NCBI GenBank assembly: GCA_002494165.1
Contig: DLBH01000001.1
Location: forward strand, 1,606-49,008
Direction of reading: 5' to 3'
DNA length: 47,403 bases
DNA from: Lachnospiraceae bacterium UBA7026
Lineage (GTDB): Bacteria > Bacillota > Clostridia > Lachnospirales > Lachnospiraceae
Made by a program: the position numbers and the translations under genes. Position 1 is the first letter of the stretch. Each line of letters opens with the position of its first letter. Shown here one piece after another: positions 8,125-15,913 of the stretch. A model generated the notes under the pieces. That model was not told where the DNA came from and did no database searches. It saw only the letters and a program-made list of their open reading frames with translations.

Positions 8125-8502
8125 TTACTTGCCCTGCCATAAGCCGTGGAGGTTACAGTACTCAAGAGCGTACTCAAACTCATCTCCATCTGCCAGAACG
8201 AACTCTGCGTAAGGCTTATCCTGTGGTGTAAGCTTAGCAATCTGGCCACCCTTCTTGGTAGCGATTGCGATAAACTGAATGTAGTGTGCGTCCAGCATAG
8301 GATGCTCAACTTCTCCTACACAAACCTTAACTACGTTACCCTCAACAGTCACAGCCGGAACATGCTTCTCAGTTGCAGCATCTGTTGTTCCGGGAACCAG
8401 AACTTCCATCTCCTGGCCGCAGCATATGGTCGGAACCGGAGTATCCAAAAGTGTTGCGATCATCTTACCACATTTTGCACATTTACTAATCTTCCAATCC
8501 AT
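8125..8502 (-). CDS. dfx: Desulfoferrodoxin (superoxide reductase)
   Basis: This 125-residue protein reduces superoxide to peroxide without making oxygen, a typical defence of strict anaerobes. The N-terminal desulforedoxin-type iron site has Cys8, Cys11, Cys27 and Cys28. The catalytic [Fe(His)4(Cys)] site is complete: His47 (in EKHVP), His67, His73, Cys116 and His119 (in EYCNLHG). The start at 8502 is supported by AAAGGGG at the right spacing; an upstream in-frame start at 8538 lacks this and exceeds family length. Monocistronic, with its own promoter and terminator. Confidence 0.95.
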   Translation of the reverse strand: MDWKISKCAKCGKMIATLLDTPVPTICCGQEMEVLVPGTTDAATEKHVPAVTVEGNVVKVCVGEVEHPMLDAHYIQFIAIATKKGGQIAKLTPQDKPYAEFVLADGDEFEYALEYCNLHGLWQGK

Positions 8503-8629
8503 TTTAATTCCCCTTTCCCGGTAGTTGTATCTGATCACTCATGCAGAAAATGCTTTTCCGGCTGCTTGAAACAGGTCTGTCGGCCGCATCTAAAGACATG
8601 CAGATTACCACCTTTTTTTATACATTTTT

Positions 8630-8658
8630 ATAATACATGATAGGGAATGGAATGTCAA
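8630..8658 (-). promoter_or_regulatory. Superoxide reductase promoter
   Basis: Minus strand: TTGACA (8658-8653), 17-base spacer, TATTAT (8635-8630). The untranslated leader would be about 120 bases, long for a single gene; I see no clear riboswitch in it. Confidence 0.75.
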
Positions 8659-8779
8659 TCAACTGCATTAAGGGAATAATTACTATCTTTTTTACCTTTT
8701 TATTCTGTTTTTGCCCTCCTGGGAACAGGTGGATTTCCTCTGTCTTTTCCGGCCAGCCAACGGTCCGCCCCGGCCGGAA

Positions 8780-9706
8780 TCACCTGATCGTGTAGAAGAA
8801 ATAAGCAGCATAACAAACCAGCAGGACCAGGCCCGCCTTGCGGTCCAGCTTGTGGGAGCGGACAACCAGCAGCCACAGGAGCACGGAAGAGGCAATGGCC
8901 ACAATGGAATCCTGGATAAAGGCATGGGAGAAGGCAACCGGTGTGATCAGGGCCGTCGAACCCACTACAAAAAGAACATTAAATATATTGCTGCCGACAA
9001 TATTGCCGATGGCAATGTCCGGATTTCCCTTCCTGGCCGCCGACACTGAGGTAAAAAGTTCGGGCAGGGAGGTTCCCAGGGCAACGATGGTCAGGGCTAT
9101 GATACGATCACTGATACCCATCATCTTGGCTATGGAAGTAGCGGCGTCAACCGTTACGTCAGATCCATATACAATCAGGCCCACACCTATTACGGTCAGG
9201 CCAAGCAGCTGCCAGACAGGCCTGTCTGTCTCGCTGCTCTCTTCAACACCGCCCCGGGACATCTTAAAAAGATAGGCCAGATAGAGGAGAAAAAATGCCC
9301 ACAGGATGATTCCTTCTACGAGGCCAAGCTGATACCCGGTATAGGCCAGACCCAGCATCACAACGGTAACGAGGATCATGAAGGGCATCTCATAGCGAAC
9401 CGTGCTCTGCTGGACTGAGACTGTCGCCACCACAGCTGTCATACCCAGAATAACCAGGACATTCAGGATATTGCTGCCCAGCACATTACCTATGGTAATA
9501 TCGGCGTTGCCCTTGAGGGCCGCCGAGATACTTACCGCCGCCTCCGGGGCACTGGTCCCCATGGCAACTATGGTAAGACCAATTACCAGCTCCGGGATTC
9601 CCAGCCTGCCGGCTATACCCGCGGCCCCGTCCACAAACCAGTCTGACCCTTTAATCAGCATAACAAATCCCAGGACCAACAGGCCCACCTGTAGAACAAT
9701 TGCCAT
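8780..9706 (-). CDS. Calcium/sodium antiporter, YrbG-like (CaCA family)
   Basis: 308 residues with about ten membrane helices and the two inverted alpha-repeats of the CaCA superfamily: GTSAPEA followed by GNVLGSNILN in the first half, and GTSLPEL followed by GNIVGSNIFN in the second. These carry the ion-coordinating residues for exchange of Ca2+ against Na+ or H+ across the cell membrane. A good AGGAGG ribosome binding site precedes the ATG at 9706. It follows larC in the same direction after 112 bases; cotranscription is possible. Confidence 0.92.
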   Translation of the reverse strand: MAIVLQVGLLVLGFVMLIKGSDWFVDGAAGIAGRLGIPELVIGLTIVAMGTSAPEAAVSISAALKGNADITIGNVLGSNILNVLVILGMTAVVATVSVQQSTVRYEMPFMILVTVVMLGLAYTGYQLGLVEGIILWAFFLLYLAYLFKMSRGGVEESSETDRPVWQLLGLTVIGVGLIVYGSDVTVDAATSIAKMMGISDRIIALTIVALGTSLPELFTSVSAARKGNPDIAIGNIVGSNIFNVLFVVGSTALITPVAFSHAFIQDSIVAIASSVLLWLLVVRSHKLDRKAGLVLLVCYAAYFFYTIR

Positions 9707-9818
9707 ATTTTCTACCTCCTTATGATCATCTGTCCCAGCCCGGACAAGGTCCCGGCCCGTCCCGCCTTACAAAACTCTTCGATACGGCCGGCTGCCCTGA
9801 AAAGTCAATGCATAAATC

Positions 9819-11291
9819 CTACAACTTTTCCAGTATTTCTCTTCTGCTGACTCCCCGGGTCCGGGCCAGTCCGCAGACGCTCTCATATTCCGGATATACT
9901 CTTTCCCTGCCGTCAGGCAGAGTACAGATCTTAACCTCGACCTCTCCCCAGTCAGTCTGTACAAGTCCTTTTTTCCTGGGCAGGATAGTGCGCTCATAAG
10001 GGCAGCGCCTGATTCCTATGGTCGTGGTCTCCTGGAAAATGATCTGCTCCAACCGGCCTACGTCCTCCTCCATACAAAGGACCGACAAAAGGATGCCGGG
10101 CCTGTTTTTCTTCATGTATATGGGACTGTAGAAGACATCCCTGGCCCCTGCTTTGAAGAGTTCTTCCATGACATAGCCCAGATCTTCACCGCTGCAATCA
10201 TCCACATTGGTCTCCAGCTTCCAGACCCGGTCCTCCCGGCCTTCTTCCCCATTCCTGAGCCCTGTCTCTTCCTCTTTCAGGAGAAAGGCTCTCAGGATAC
10301 TGGGAATCTCATAGGCCCTTTTCCCGGCTCCCATACCTGACCCTGTAATGATCAAGGGGTCGGGCAAGTTGTGGCTCGTGCAGATGGCCGCCGCTATGGC
10401 GGCTCCGGTAGGTGTGATCAATTCTCCCTGTCTTCCGGTCATCCGGATAGGCAGCTGATGGTCTTTGCTGATGGCCGCCACGGCAGGAACAGGTACAGAG
10501 AGGATGCCGTGGGCACATCTCACCGTGCCGGATCCTTCGCTGATGCCCGTGATAACGGTATCTGTAATCTGCAGATCATCCAGGCAGACTGCCGCAGCCA
10601 CAATATCCACGATAGAATCCACTGCCCCCACCTCGTGGAAATGAACCTTGTCGGCAGTGGTTCCATGGGCCTGGGCCTCCGCCTCCGCAATGATTCCAAA
10701 GATGCGGCCGGCCAGGACTCTGGCCCCCTCGGTCATGGAAGCTGCGGAAATAATAGCCATGACCTCCTTCATGCCCCTGTGGACATGATGACTATGGTCA
10801 TGCCCATGACTATGATCGTGGATGTGATTATGGTTATGCCCATGGTCATGGCTATGCTCATGCTCATGGCTATGGTCGTGCCCATAGCTATGCTCCTGGA
10901 CCTGGCCTTGCTCATGACTGTGGTTATGCTCATGGCTATGGTCGTGCCCATAGCTATGCTCCTGGACCTGGCCTTGCTCATGACTGTGGTTATGCCCATG
11001 GCTATGGTCGTGCCCATGGCTGTTCCCAGGGTCCTCATTTTCCAGATGGCCGTAGAGATAGGCCATGTCATGGTCATGATTCTCCATATCCTCATCGAGG
11101 ATGACATTGAAATCACAGCAGTCCAGGCCATTCTTTTTCACCCGGCAGACCTCCACCCGGAAACCTGTCAGGGGCAGGCTGGCAAGGACCGTCCTCATCT
11201 TGTCCTCAGAGGCTCCCAGGTCCAGCAGGGCTGCCACTACCATGTCACCGCTAATACCGGAATTACATTCCAGATATAATGTTTTTCCCAT
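9819..11291 (-). CDS. larC: Nickel-pincer cofactor biosynthesis protein LarC
   Basis: LarC inserts nickel into the pyridinium dithiocarboxylate mononucleotide cofactor used by lactate racemase LarA and its homologues, in a CTP-dependent step. Seen: the MGKTLYLECNSGISGDM start, a His/Asp-rich metal-storage region at about residues 72-171, the KVHFHEVGAVDSIVDI motif and the C-terminal LETNVDDCSGEDLGYV domain. The 490-residue protein is one continuous frame, whereas in Lactobacillus plantarum it is made by frameshifting between two ORFs. larA, larB and larE are not in the window. The ATG directly abuts the thrH-like stop codon. The His-rich part contains an exact 66-base duplication. Confidence 0.92.
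   Translation of the reverse strand: MGKTLYLECNSGISGDMVVAALLDLGASEDKMRTVLASLPLTGFRVEVCRVKKNGLDCCDFNVILDEDMENHDHDMAYLYGHLENEDPGNSHGHDHSHGHNHSHEQGQVQEHSYGHDHSHEHNHSHEQGQVQEHSYGHDHSHEHEHSHDHGHNHNHIHDHSHGHDHSHHVHRGMKEVMAIISAASMTEGARVLAGRIFGIIAEAEAQAHGTTADKVHFHEVGAVDSIVDIVAAAVCLDDLQITDTVITGISEGSGTVRCAHGILSVPVPAVAAISKDHQLPIRMTGRQGELITPTGAAIAAAICTSHNLPDPLIITGSGMGAGKRAYEIPSILRAFLLKEEETGLRNGEEGREDRVWKLETNVDDCSGEDLGYVMEELFKAGARDVFYSPIYMKKNRPGILLSVLCMEEDVGRLEQIIFQETTTIGIRRCPYERTILPRKKGLVQTDWGEVEVKICTLPDGRERVYPEYESVCGLARTRGVSRREILEKL
10863..10994. repeat. Exact 66-bp tandem duplication in the larC His-rich region
   Basis: Bases 10863-10928 and 10929-10994 are identical. Each unit encodes 22 residues containing an EQGQVQEHSYGHDHSH segment. 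Complete identity suggests a recent, possibly variable, duplication. Confidence 0.95.
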
Positions 11292-11894
11292 TTAATCAAG
11301 CACCTTCTCAATGGCTGCCAGAAGGTCGTCAAAATCTTCATAGGCAGGGAACTGGGGATAATCCTTTTTGATCTGGTCAGTAGAACGGAAAAGGAAGCCC
11401 GCCTTGCTGGCCTTGATCATGCCCAGGTCGTTAAAGCTGTCACCGGAAGCGATGGTGTCATAACCGATAGACTGAAACGCCTTGACTGTAGCGTATTTGG
11501 AATTCTCAATCCTCATTTTAAAACCGGTGATCTCCCCGTTCTCTGCAACTTCAAGGCTGTTGCAGAAAAGTGTAGGCCAGCCCAGCTTCTCCATAAGCGG
11601 TTTGGCAAACTGGGTGAAAGTATCGCTGATGATGATCACCTGGGTCATGGACCGGAGCTTATCAAGGAAGTCCCTGGCCCCCGGCAGGGGATCGATAGTC
11701 GCGATGGTCTCCTGGATCTCCTTGAGACCCAGGCCATGCTCCTTCAGAATACCCAGCCGCCAGTTCATCAGCTTGTCATAATCCGGCTCATCCCTGGTGG
11801 TCCTTTTCAGCTCCGGAATTCCGCTCGCCTTGGAAAATGCGATCCAGATCTCCGGTACCAATACTCCTTCTAAATCTAAACAAACAATATTCAT
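11292..11894 (-). CDS. thrH: ThrH-like phosphoserine phosphatase/homoserine phosphotransferase (HAD)
   Basis: The 200-residue HAD enzyme begins MNIVCLDLEGVLVPEIW. The catalytic motif is D7-L-E9-G, with Glu at the second acid position as in ThrH, instead of the usual DxD. Motif II (IIISDTF) and motif IV (ASGDSFNDLGMI) are present. ThrH of Pseudomonas dephosphorylates phosphoserine and can transfer the phosphate to homoserine; the reaction here is inferred. AGGAGG precedes the ATG. The stop codon abuts the larC start, so the two are cotranscribed, for no obvious metabolic reason. Confidence 0.85.
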   Translation of the reverse strand: MNIVCLDLEGVLVPEIWIAFSKASGIPELKRTTRDEPDYDKLMNWRLGILKEHGLGLKEIQETIATIDPLPGARDFLDKLRSMTQVIIISDTFTQFAKPLMEKLGWPTLFCNSLEVAENGEITGFKMRIENSKYATVKAFQSIGYDTIASGDSFNDLGMIKASKAGFLFRSTDQIKKDYPQFPAYEDFDDLLAAIEKVLD

Positions 11895-11939
11895 CGGGTC
11901 CTCCTGATTTATTCTATTTCAATTCAAATTACTTTTATC

Positions 11940-11968
11940 ATTCTATTAAAAATACATCTGTTTGTAAA
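11940..11968 (-). promoter_or_regulatory. Promoter of thrH-larC
   Basis: Minus strand: TTTACA (11968-11963), 17-base spacer, TAGAAT (11945-11940), in an AT-rich gap starting at the stop codon of the upstream ABC ATPase gene. Confidence 0.55.
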
Positions 11969-13072
11969 TTACATTTCCACCAGCTTGCCCTGGTCCCTGG
12001 CCAGGTCTATCAGCTCCTGGAGTCTGGCATTGATGCCCCGGATCTCAACTCCGGCACAAATCACCTCATCACACTGGCAGATCAGGTCCTTAGCCCTGCT
12101 GACCGCCTCATCGGACAAGGGCAGGAAGGGCTCTTCCGTCACCAGCTCCGAGGCCAGGAGCCGGGCCAGCTCATAATCGATATCATTGCGGTAAAGTATC
12201 CCTGCCGCAAAAGGCCGGTTTTCTTTTTGCAGCTTGCGGAAAACCCGGATTCCCGTCCCACCGGAAGACAGGACAAAGGTTTTGACCGGTCCCTCGGGCC
12301 GGGCCAGCTCGATACTGCCGAAAACCGGATCAAAAAAGCCGTTATCCAGGCCGTAAAGGTCCCGGATGGTCTCCTCCTCAAAGATCTCCTCCGGTGTGCC
12401 ATAATAGGCTACATGATCGCCCTTGACACAGATGATCTTATCCGAAATCTTCTCGGCCAGATCGATCTCATGGAGGGACATAATGACGGTAATCCCATTC
12501 TTCTTGGCCATCCGGGTCAGGATGGTTAGAAGCTCCAGTTTATAACGGATATCCAGGAAGGAGGTAGGCTCATCGAGAATGATGATCTCCGGTTCCTGGC
12601 AGATGGCCCTGGCCAGGAGAATCCGCTGCTTCTGACCGTCACTGATGGCATTAAAGTCACGGGGGCCCAATTCGATGGCATGGACAGCCATGAGGGCTTC
12701 GTCCACCTTCTGTTCGTCCTCCCTCGAGAGGACGCCCAGACGCCCCGTGTAGGGATAGCGGCCGGAGGCCACAATGTCATGGCAGGTCAAAAGTTCTGTT
12801 TTGATTCTTTCTGTCAGGACCACAGCCATCCTGGTGGACAGGTCCTTATAACTCATACTGTGCAGGTTGGCCTGGTCAAAAATCACCTTGCCGCCAATGA
12901 TCTGCAGCTGTCTGGTAATACTTTTTAATATGGTCGATTTGCCGGCTCCGTTGGGGCCGATCAGGGTGACGATCTCTCCCTTTTTTATATCAATGCAAAT
13001 GTCGGATATCAGCGGCTTGCCGTTATAGCCGACGGACAGATTATCCATGGTCAGGTAAGACTTGCTGGTCAT
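11969..13072 (-). CDS. FecE/BtuD-type ABC transporter ATPase with extra C-terminal domain
   Basis: Residues 1-250 form a normal importer ATPase: Walker A GPNGAGKST (39-47), signature ISDGQKQR (143-150), Walker B IIILDEPT (163-170) and switch His201. Residues about 255-367 are an additional alpha/beta-looking domain (VLSSGGTGIRVFRKL, CDEVICAGVEIRGIN) that most FecE/BtuD proteins of about 255 residues lack; its function is not recognised. I chose ATG 13072 because AGGAGG lies eight bases upstream. The frame stays open upstream through an 18-base repeat to a GTG at 13180. It follows the permease and binding-protein genes and should energise uptake of an iron chelate, haem or corrinoid. Confidence 0.88.
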   Translation of the reverse strand: MTSKSYLTMDNLSVGYNGKPLISDICIDIKKGEIVTLIGPNGAGKSTILKSITRQLQIIGGKVIFDQANLHSMSYKDLSTRMAVVLTERIKTELLTCHDIVASGRYPYTGRLGVLSREDEQKVDEALMAVHAIELGPRDFNAISDGQKQRILLARAICQEPEIIILDEPTSFLDIRYKLELLTILTRMAKKNGITVIMSLHEIDLAEKISDKIICVKGDHVAYYGTPEEIFEEETIRDLYGLDNGFFDPVFGSIELARPEGPVKTFVLSSGGTGIRVFRKLQKENRPFAAGILYRNDIDYELARLLASELVTEEPFLPLSDEAVSRAKDLICQCDEVICAGVEIRGINARLQELIDLARDQGKLVEM

Positions 13073-13140
13073 CCCATTTCCCTCCTCTGGTCTAAGTCCG
13101 CTCCTCTGCCGGAGCCCATCATCTGTATCACGGTCTGCAG

Positions 13141-13194
13141 CCACTGTCTGGTTTGCAGCCTCCATCTGGTTTGCGGCCACCGTCTGGTTTGCGG
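13141..13194. repeat. 18-bp tandem repeat (3 units) between permease and ATPase genes
   Basis: Units 13141-13158, 13159-13176 and 13177-13194 (consensus CCACCGTCTGGTTTGCGG on the plus strand). Read in the ATPase frame on the minus strand they encode AANQTV-like hexapeptides upstream of the chosen start. Confidence 0.85.
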
Positions 13195-13202
13195 CCGGCC
13201 TC

Positions 13203-14270
13203 TCATCGTCCGCCCCTTCTTCTGATCATCATAAATATGACAATGGGGGCACCAAAGATGGAGGTTACCGTAGAAATATTAAGCTCTAAGGGCGCAAAGG
13301 CCAGCCGGGCAATCAGGTCGCAGAACATACAGAATACTGCCCCGCCCACGAAAGTACCCGGGATAATCACCAGGGGTTTGGAAGTGCCAAAAGCATTCTT
13401 GATCAGGAAGGGCACGGCGATTCCCACAAAGGAAATGGGGCCGGCGAAAGCTGTCACTGTGGCAGAAAGCAGACTGGACAGAACAATCAGGGCCACCCGG
13501 AAAAACTTGATATTTACACCGATACTCTGGGCATAGTGTTCTCCCAGCTGATAGGCGCCGATGGGCTTGGACAGCATCATGACCAGGGCAAAGGTCACCA
13601 GGACAGTGACACCGCCGATACCCACATTGGCCCAGCTCATGCCGGAAAAGCTTCCCTGGGACCAGTTGTGAAGGTTGGCGATATCCGAGTCATCGGCAAA
13701 GGTGATGATAAAATCTGTTACCGCTGAACAGATATAACCGATCATGATACCGGCGACCAGGAGGGCTGCCATGTTGGAAATCCGCCTGGAGACCGCCAGA
13801 ATAAATCCCACGGACATGAGGGATCCCAGAAAAGCCGCGATGATCATGGTGTAAGAAGACACGGTCATCATCTGACCCAGCATGAGGATGGTTACCATGG
13901 CAACCACCATCTTGGCTCCCGAGGAGATACCCAGCACAAAGGGCCCGGCAATGGGATTCTCAAAGAAGGTCTGCAGGAGGAAACCGGACAGGGACAGGGC
14001 CCCGCCCAGGAGTGCCGCCATAAGGATTCTTGGCAGCCTGATCTTCCAGATGATATTGACCTCCTTGACCGACCCGCTCTTGGTAAATAGGATCTGTATG
14101 ATCCTGGGGATCGGAATATGGACATTACCACTGTTGATATTGATTACTGTAATGGCGAAAAAGGCCAGGGCCAGTCCTGCGAAAACTGCGATATAGCGGC
14201 TTCTTCTCTTAAAATTCTCCGCGTGGTAGCTGGACTGGAACTGCTCTTCTTTTTTTATTTCTTCTGACAT
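13203..14270 (-). CDS. FecCD-family ABC importer permease
   Basis: 355 residues with about ten membrane helices. The family pattern is clear: RLPRILMAALLGGALSLSG, FFENPIAGPFVLGISSGA, GPISFVGIAVPFLIK and the C-terminal APLELNISTVTSIFGAP. Proteins of this type move siderophores, haem or cobalamin. It is a single permease, so presumably a homodimer. The ATG at 14270 lies four bases after the end of the binding-protein gene, with the ribosome binding site inside that gene's end, so they are translationally coupled. Confidence 0.92.
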   Translation of the reverse strand: MSEEIKKEEQFQSSYHAENFKRRSRYIAVFAGLALAFFAITVININSGNVHIPIPRIIQILFTKSGSVKEVNIIWKIRLPRILMAALLGGALSLSGFLLQTFFENPIAGPFVLGISSGAKMVVAMVTILMLGQMMTVSSYTMIIAAFLGSLMSVGFILAVSRRISNMAALLVAGIMIGYICSAVTDFIITFADDSDIANLHNWSQGSFSGMSWANVGIGGVTVLVTFALVMMLSKPIGAYQLGEHYAQSIGVNIKFFRVALIVLSSLLSATVTAFAGPISFVGIAVPFLIKNAFGTSKPLVIIPGTFVGGAVFCMFCDLIARLAFAPLELNISTVTSIFGAPIVIFMMIRRRGGR

Positions 14271-14274
14271 TTTA

Positions 14275-15537
14275 CTACCTCAATCTGGAGATGAACTGCA
14301 GGTCCTGGGGATCCTCTTCCGTAAAAATCTTATGGAAATCCATGATCAGGTCACCGACCACATCCGTCCTCTGGTACATGGAGCTTCCGGTCACCCAGCA
14401 ATTACCTTCTTTCACCGCCTTCATATTGGCAAGAACAGGGTTCTTCTCCGTCAGCTGCTTCATAGTAGTAACCGACCCGTCGATACTTCCGTTATAAATG
14501 ATAATGTCGGCGTTCTCTGCCACATTGTAAAACTCTTCCACACTCATGGGGATGGAGGCATTGTTGGTGGCACTGGCCAGGTCCTTGAAAATGTATCTGG
14601 CTCCGGCCATCTCGACCATGGCCGGCACATAGTCGTCACTGCTGCGGACAACCACCCTGCCGTCCTGGGCTATGTAGAAAAAGGCCACGGTCTTCTCCGT
14701 ATTGGTGAAATCGTCAAGGACGGCAATCTTGCCCTTCTGGTCTTCGAAGAAAGCCTCTGCCGCTGCCTCCCTGCCTGTCAGGACTCCGTAGAGCTTGATC
14801 CACTCTGTCCTGGCCAGGGGATTCTCCTCATAACTGGACCGGTCCACGAAAACCGGGATTTCCAACTCCTCAATCATCTCCTTGACCTCCGGGTTGTGGT
14901 AGATCATGGTCGACTCGATGGCCAGGTCACAGCCCTCTTCCAGCATCAGTTCATAATCCGGCTCACTGTATTTACCGGCATAGACGATATCCCCCTTTTC
15001 CATGGCCTCTTTAGGCTCGTCGAAAGTCCAGTCTTCCGCTTTGATGGAGGACATACGGATAGCGTCCAGAGCATCTATGGAAACAAACTCAGCCATGACA
15101 GCCGTGGCTGCCAGGTAAATATTTTTCAGGGGCTGGGAGATTACAACAATTCCGGCATCCAGACCCTCAGGAGCGGTCTCCCCCTCCGGTACGACCAGGT
15201 AACGGGTGTCGTCATGGACATCAATGAGGGCATAGCCGCCCTGGTAATAATGGACATCAAAGCAGTCTGCATAGTCCAGCTTCATAGTGCCAAGATAATC
15301 AAGACCACTGATCTGGGGGGCCTTGTCCGCCTCCTGGACCAGGTCGGAGGCCAGGCTTCCTGCACCAGCATCCCCGGAAGAGGCCTTGGCCTCCTGCTGC
15401 TGCTCAGTCCCGGTCCCGGCAGCCCCGGCGCCGGAGGCGGAGGAACACCCGCCAAAAAGGACTGATGCCGTCAGACATAAGGACAGGCATGCCATTTTCC
15501 AATAATTCTTTCTTTTTCCCAATCTGCCATCTCGCAT
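14275..15537 (-). CDS. ABC transporter substrate-binding lipoprotein (FecB/BtuF-like)
   Basis: 420 residues with a lipoprotein signal peptide: basic n-region, hydrophobic stretch MACLSLCLTASVLFGGC and lipidated Cys31. The mature part has the two-lobe features of helical-backbone binding proteins (DLAIESTMIYHNPEVKEMIEELEIPVF divided between lobes, late ADIIIYNGSI). It captures the ligand for the FecCD permease and ATPase downstream. I chose ATG 15537; a GTG at 15591 would add 18 residues. The ligand is undetermined: iron chelate, haem or corrinoid are the family options. Confidence 0.85.
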   Translation of the reverse strand: MRDGRLGKRKNYWKMACLSLCLTASVLFGGCSSASGAGAAGTGTEQQQEAKASSGDAGAGSLASDLVQEADKAPQISGLDYLGTMKLDYADCFDVHYYQGGYALIDVHDDTRYLVVPEGETAPEGLDAGIVVISQPLKNIYLAATAVMAEFVSIDALDAIRMSSIKAEDWTFDEPKEAMEKGDIVYAGKYSEPDYELMLEEGCDLAIESTMIYHNPEVKEMIEELEIPVFVDRSSYEENPLARTEWIKLYGVLTGREAAAEAFFEDQKGKIAVLDDFTNTEKTVAFFYIAQDGRVVVRSSDDYVPAMVEMAGARYIFKDLASATNNASIPMSVEEFYNVAENADIIIYNGSIDGSVTTMKQLTEKNPVLANMKAVKEGNCWVTGSSMYQRTDVVGDLIMDFHKIFTEEDPQDLQFISRLR

Positions 15538-15647
15538 GATTACAACACCTTTCTTATTCCGGCCAGGCCGGGCCTTTCTATGGTCTTTCACAGATGACTC
15601 CCAAAAAGGAAATCACTGTAACTTTATATTTTAAATGATAACATCTT

Positions 15648-15677
15648 ATTCTACAACTCTCTCTTCCCCTGTGTCAA
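15648..15677 (-). promoter_or_regulatory. Promoter of the iron-chelate/corrinoid ABC operon
   Basis: Minus strand: TTGACA (15677-15672), 18-base spacer, TAGAAT (15653-15648). No clear Fur box or cobalamin riboswitch was found in the leader of about 100 bases. Confidence 0.6.
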
Positions 15678-15827
15678 CAGATGGGGCAAGAATAAAAAGA
15701 ACTGCCGGGGAAAATCGGCCAGTCAGGGCTCAGGCCAGTCGTCGGTCTAACGGCAGCCAGCCCCGGGCCTGTGCCATATTCCCCAGATATTGTCCTGTAT
15801 ATTGCCACTTTTTACCCCACCCCTTGC

Positions 15828-15874
15828 TATAATAAGATTGGAGTATAATGACATTTACTATTAATATCTGCTGA
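15828..15874 (+). promoter_or_regulatory. Upstream region of the tannase-like gene with a small leader ORF
   Basis: TATAAT occurs at 15828-15833 and 15844-15849 without a clear -35 box. The 15-mer ATAATAAGATTGGAG at 15830-15844 recurs exactly at 17664-17678, where it supplies the ribosome binding site of the next gene. Here its GGAG precedes ATG 15848, which opens an eight-codon ORF (MTFTINIC, stop 15872-15874), a possible leader peptide. Confidence 0.35.
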
Positions 15875-15913
15875 CAGAATTCACGTGACATAAAGAGTTG
15901 GGGATGGTGCTTC

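Noticed and set aside
10371..11279. A 302-codon plus-strand frame opposite larC
   Set aside because: Its Met/Val-rich sequence is only the complement of the His/Asp repeat codons of LarC.
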